This document shows, piece by piece, positions 61,739-64,000 of a stretch of DNA of 64,000 nt. Each line of letters opens with the position of its first letter. Within the stretch, counting starts at the first letter, position 1. Under the pieces are notes generated by a model, which made no database searches, was not told the DNA's origin, and saw only the letters and a program-made list of their open reading frames with translations. This DNA comes from Bradyrhizobium sp. Ce-3 (lineage in GTDB: Bacteria > Pseudomonadota > Alphaproteobacteria > Rhizobiales > Xanthobacteraceae). Both the position numbers and the translations under genes were made by a program. The stretch lies in NCBI RefSeq assembly GCF_022835695.1, contig NZ_BQUV01000004.1:248001-312000 (forward strand), in the 5' to 3' direction.

Positions 61739-62662
61739 TCATCCCTTGAGCAGCGCGTCGATCTCCACGCGCTGCGGCATCGCGGGCGCGGTGCCCGGTC
61801 GCGTCACCGAGATTCCGGCCGTGGCCGAACCGAACCGCGCCGCTTCGAGCGGATCGGCACCGTCAGCGAGCGCCGCCGCGAAGCCGCCGACGAACGCATC
61901 GCCCGCACCGGTGGTCTCGACCACCTTGCCGGCGGCGAAGGGCGGCACATGCAGCGAACGGTCCCGCGTATGGAACAGCGCCCCGCGCTCACCGAGCGTG
62001 ATCAGCGCCGTGCCAGCGCCCTTTGCCAGTAACGCATCGCCGGCGCGGCGGGCGCCGGCGAGATCGCTCACCGCGATCCCGGTCAGCGCCTCGGCCTCGG
62101 TCTCGTTGGGGACGACATAATCGCAGAGCGCGAACAGGCTATCGTCGAACTTGATCGCCGGCGCCGGATTGAACACGGTGATGCTGCCGGCGGCGCGCGC
62201 GATCTCGAGCCCGCGCCGCGCCGCATCGACCGGCTGCTCGAGCTGCGTCACGAATACGCTGGAGTCGCGAATGGCATCCGCCACCGCATCGACATCGGCC
62301 GGACCGATGCCGCCCGCCGCGCCCGGGACCACGATGATCGCGTTGTCGCCGCGCGTCTCGTGGACATAGATGAACGCCGCTCCAGTCGGCGCCTCCGCGG
62401 TCCTCGCCACACGCGGCCGGATTCCCTCGGCCTCCCAGGTCTTGATCGCAAGCTCGCCGAAGGCGTCGCTGCCGATCCGGGAAATGAAGCTCACGCTGGC
62501 GCCGGCCCGTGCGGCCGCGACAGCCTGGTTGGATCCCTTGCCGCCCGGCCCCATGGCAAATCCCGAGCCGGCGATGGTCTCGCCGATCGCCGGCATGTTG
62601 CCGGCGCGGAACGCCAGGTCGACGACGAAGACGCCGAGGACGGCGACGGCATTCTTGCTCAT
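61739..62662 (-). CDS. rbsK: ribokinase-family (PfkB) sugar kinase
   Basis: A 307-residue PfkB kinase. GPGGKGSNQAVAAARAGASVSFISRIGSDAFGE is the N-terminal sugar-binding motif of ribokinase; VETTGAGDAFVGGFAAALADG is the C-terminal catalytic motif with the base Asp. It phosphorylates a pentose (ribose or deoxyribose) after import. Four bases separate it from the RbsD/FucU gene. Confidence 0.93.
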   Translation of the reverse strand: MSKNAVAVLGVFVVDLAFRAGNMPAIGETIAGSGFAMGPGGKGSNQAVAAARAGASVSFISRIGSDAFGELAIKTWEAEGIRPRVARTAEAPTGAAFIYVHETRGDNAIIVVPGAAGGIGPADVDAVADAIRDSSVFVTQLEQPVDAARRGLEIARAAGSITVFNPAPAIKFDDSLFALCDYVVPNETEAEALTGIAVSDLAGARRAGDALLAKGAGTALITLGERGALFHTRDRSLHVPPFAAGKVVETTGAGDAFVGGFAAALADGADPLEAARFGSATAGISVTRPGTAPAMPQRVEIDALLKG

Positions 62663-62666
62663 GTCG

Positions 62667-63122
62667 TCACTCCCCGTCCGGCGCGATCACGCCCTTGCTG
62701 AACAGGAAGCAGCCGTAGAAGCGGCGCTCGCCGGTTGCGATCACGCAATAGGCCGCCTTGGCCTGCTCGTAGAACGCATGGCGCTCGACGCCGACCAGCG
62801 GCCAGGATCGTCCTTCGGCGCGATCGATCGCGGCCTGCACCTCGCGCTGCACGGGGGGCACTTCCTGCGGTTGTCCGACGATCTCCATCCGGATCGCGGC
62901 ATCGTCGACGAACGTATCGAGCGGCATCACCGAGAGGACGGCTTCGACCGCCTTGGCGGCACTCACATTGTCGATGCGCAGCAACTCGCCAAACACGGTC
63001 TGGCGCGCGATCGAGTCGGCCGGAAAATTGGTGTCGCACACCACCAGGCGATCACCGTGCCCCATCGCCCGCAAGGCATAGAGCACGTCGGCATTGAGCA
63101 ATGGATTGATGCCCTTAAGCAT
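62667..63122 (-). CDS. RbsD/FucU-family sugar mutarotase
   Basis: A 151-residue mutarotase: MLKGINPLLNADVLYALRAMGHGDRLVVCDTNFPADSIA is the RbsD/FucU opening with the catalytic His near residue 22 and Asp near 30. It interconverts the pyranose/furanose or anomers of the imported sugar. ATG 63122 has GAGGGAGG upstream. It clusters with the kinase and transporter. Confidence 0.92.
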   Translation of the reverse strand: MLKGINPLLNADVLYALRAMGHGDRLVVCDTNFPADSIARQTVFGELLRIDNVSAAKAVEAVLSVMPLDTFVDDAAIRMEIVGQPQEVPPVQREVQAAIDRAEGRSWPLVGVERHAFYEQAKAAYCVIATGERRFYGCFLFSKGVIAPDGE

Positions 63123-63202
63123 GTTGCGTCCCTCCCTCGTCTTCAAGACTACCGAACTCTGACGGTCCGGATCCCCATCCGTATCACCGCAAGGTGACTT
63201 CT

Positions 63203-64000
63203 TTAGTCGCCATACGGAATCCAGATGTTCTTCACCTGCACGGCATGGCGGAGCAGGATCGGCCCCTCGCTCGCGGCCTTGTCGTACCAATCAAGCGCGA
63301 GGCCGTGATCGACCAGCGTCCGCTTGAGATTGCCGACCGAGTACCGTTCGGCCGCCGTCGACGCGTCCTGTGATCCAAACGCCCAGAGCGCATCGACATC
63401 GTCGTGCTCGGCGAGCACCTTGACCAGATCTTCGCGATCGCCGGTGACGATGTTGACGACGCCGCCGGGCACGTCCGAGGTCTCGAGCACCTGGTAGAAA
63501 TCGGTCGCGGCCAGCGGATGCCGCTCGCTCGGCACGGCGACGACCCGGTTGCCCATCGCAACCAGCGGCGCCACCAGGCTGATGAAGCCGAGCAGCGGTG
63601 CCTCGTCGGGACAGGCGACACCGACCACGCCGATCGGCTCGTGCATCGCGAGCGCAACACCGCGCAACGGCGGCGCATGGATGGATCCCTCGAATTTGTC
63701 GGCCCAGGCGCCATAGCTGAACAGCCGCTCGATGCTCGCATCGACCTCCGTGCGCGCTTTTGCCGCCGAGACGCCGGTCATGTCGGCGATGCGGCGGCTG
63801 AACTCGTCGCCGCGCGCGGACAAATTCTCGGCAAGGTAATAGAGGATCTGGGCGCGATTATGCGCCGTCGCCCGCGCCCACCCCTCGGCGGAGCGCGCCG
63901 CGGCCACCGCGTTGCGGATATCCTTGCGATTGCCCTCGCCCGCCTCGCCAAGCCGGCGGCCTTTCGGCGAGAGCACCGCGCGCGAATAGTTGCCGTCCGG
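63203..64000 (-). CDS. aldehyde dehydrogenase domain, 5' end beyond window, ALDH16-like
   Basis: The frame is open to the end of the window; 265 residues of the C-terminal part are visible. It is an ALDH NAD-binding fold (AQILYYLAENLSARGDEF, ALAMHEPIGVVGVACPDEAPLLGFISLVAPLVAMGNRVVAVPS, PGGVVNIVTGDREDL), but where active ALDHs continue with ELGGK and the GQxC catalytic Cys, this one has NLKRTLVDHG and ends about 30 residues later. It therefore lacks both catalytic Glu and Cys, as in the second half of ALDH16-type double proteins; the first, active half would lie to the right of the window. Linked to RbsD/kinase, it suggests a sugar-aldehyde (deoxyribose-like) pathway. Confidence 0.85.
   Translation of the reverse strand, partial: PDGNYSRAVLSPKGRRLGEAGEGNRKDIRNAVAAARSAEGWARATAHNRAQILYYLAENLSARGDEFSRRIADMTGVSAAKARTEVDASIERLFSYGAWADKFEGSIHAPPLRGVALAMHEPIGVVGVACPDEAPLLGFISLVAPLVAMGNRVVAVPSERHPLAATDFYQVLETSDVPGGVVNIVTGDREDLVKVLAEHDDVDALWAFGSQDASTAAERYSVGNLKRTLVDHGLALDWYDKAASEGPILLRHAVQVKNIWIPYGD

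Noticed and set aside
63184-63197. Small hairpin TCACC-GCAA-GGTGA between the ALDH and RbsD genes
   Set aside because: Only a 5-bp stem and no T-run in the direction of transcription; too weak to call a terminator.

Overview
The window is typical chromosome of a high-GC alphaproteobacterium, most likely Bradyrhizobium or a close relative. This is inferred from an AapJ-type amino-acid binding protein, an isocitrate lyase divergent from a RamB/ScfR-like regulator, Liv-type transporters mixed with acyl-CoA metabolism, a BA14K-like secreted protein, and short palindromic intergenic repeats of the kind scattered through Bradyrhizobium genomes. No rRNA, tRNA or CRISPR array was recognised. Coding density is high; both ends cut a gene (an aminotransferase at the left, an aldehyde dehydrogenase at the right).

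Layout. 1-3.8 kb: class III aminotransferase, AapJ-like binding protein, Asp/Glu racemase-like protein and a DUF3829 lipoprotein-like protein. 3.9-8.8 kb: two MFS transporters, a DUF983 protein and a divergent MocR-type regulator with a direct-repeat operator. 8.9-11.7 kb: serine hydrolase, a tiny ClpX-type zinc-finger protein, and a secreted beta-propeller. 11.7-13.3 kb: an intact IS481-family element with perfect 50-bp ends and a 5-bp target duplication, inserted in a palindromic repeat. 13.5-17.7 kb: multi-rhodanese protein and the glycogen genes glgC-glgA. 17.7-20.3 kb: a small unknown protein, a second serine hydrolase and a DUF417 membrane protein.

20.5-42.4 kb is the most interesting part: what looks like one catabolic regulon for an unidentified hydrophobic acid. 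It has a TetR regulator, a FAD desaturase-like enzyme, a complete Liv ABC transporter with an acyl-CoA ligase gene embedded in it, a quinone reductase-like flavoprotein, and an operon of Rieske oxygenase alpha/beta, enoyl-CoA hydratase, SDR, alpha/beta hydrolase and acyl-CoA dehydrogenase. A second operon holds an acyl-CoA ligase, an APH-type kinase and a small partner protein, an arrangement resembling the LvaE/LvaA/LvaB part of the levulinate (4-hydroxyacyl-CoA phosphorylation) pathway. A third has a second binding protein, a CrtC/AttH-like protein and a thioesterase. Three promoters at the heads of these operons share a 19-bp partly palindromic motif, best explained as the operator of one TetR regulator.

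42.6-46.7 kb: a small conserved-looking protein, then a TonB-dependent siderophore receptor with a PepSY membrane protein, preceded by two Irr-box-like sites. 46.7-50.7 kb: DUF4269 protein, aceA and its divergent regulator. 50.7-54.4 kb: serA, whose 3' end is duplicated 2.4 kb away on the far side of a small AT-richer segment (NTF2-like protein, MFS transporter, broken AraC gene), the geometry of an integration event. 54.7-57.1 kb: two small secreted proteins and an AraC regulator. 57.2-64 kb: a sugar ABC transporter operon with ribokinase, RbsD/FucU and an aldehyde dehydrogenase domain that lacks catalytic residues (ALDH16-like).
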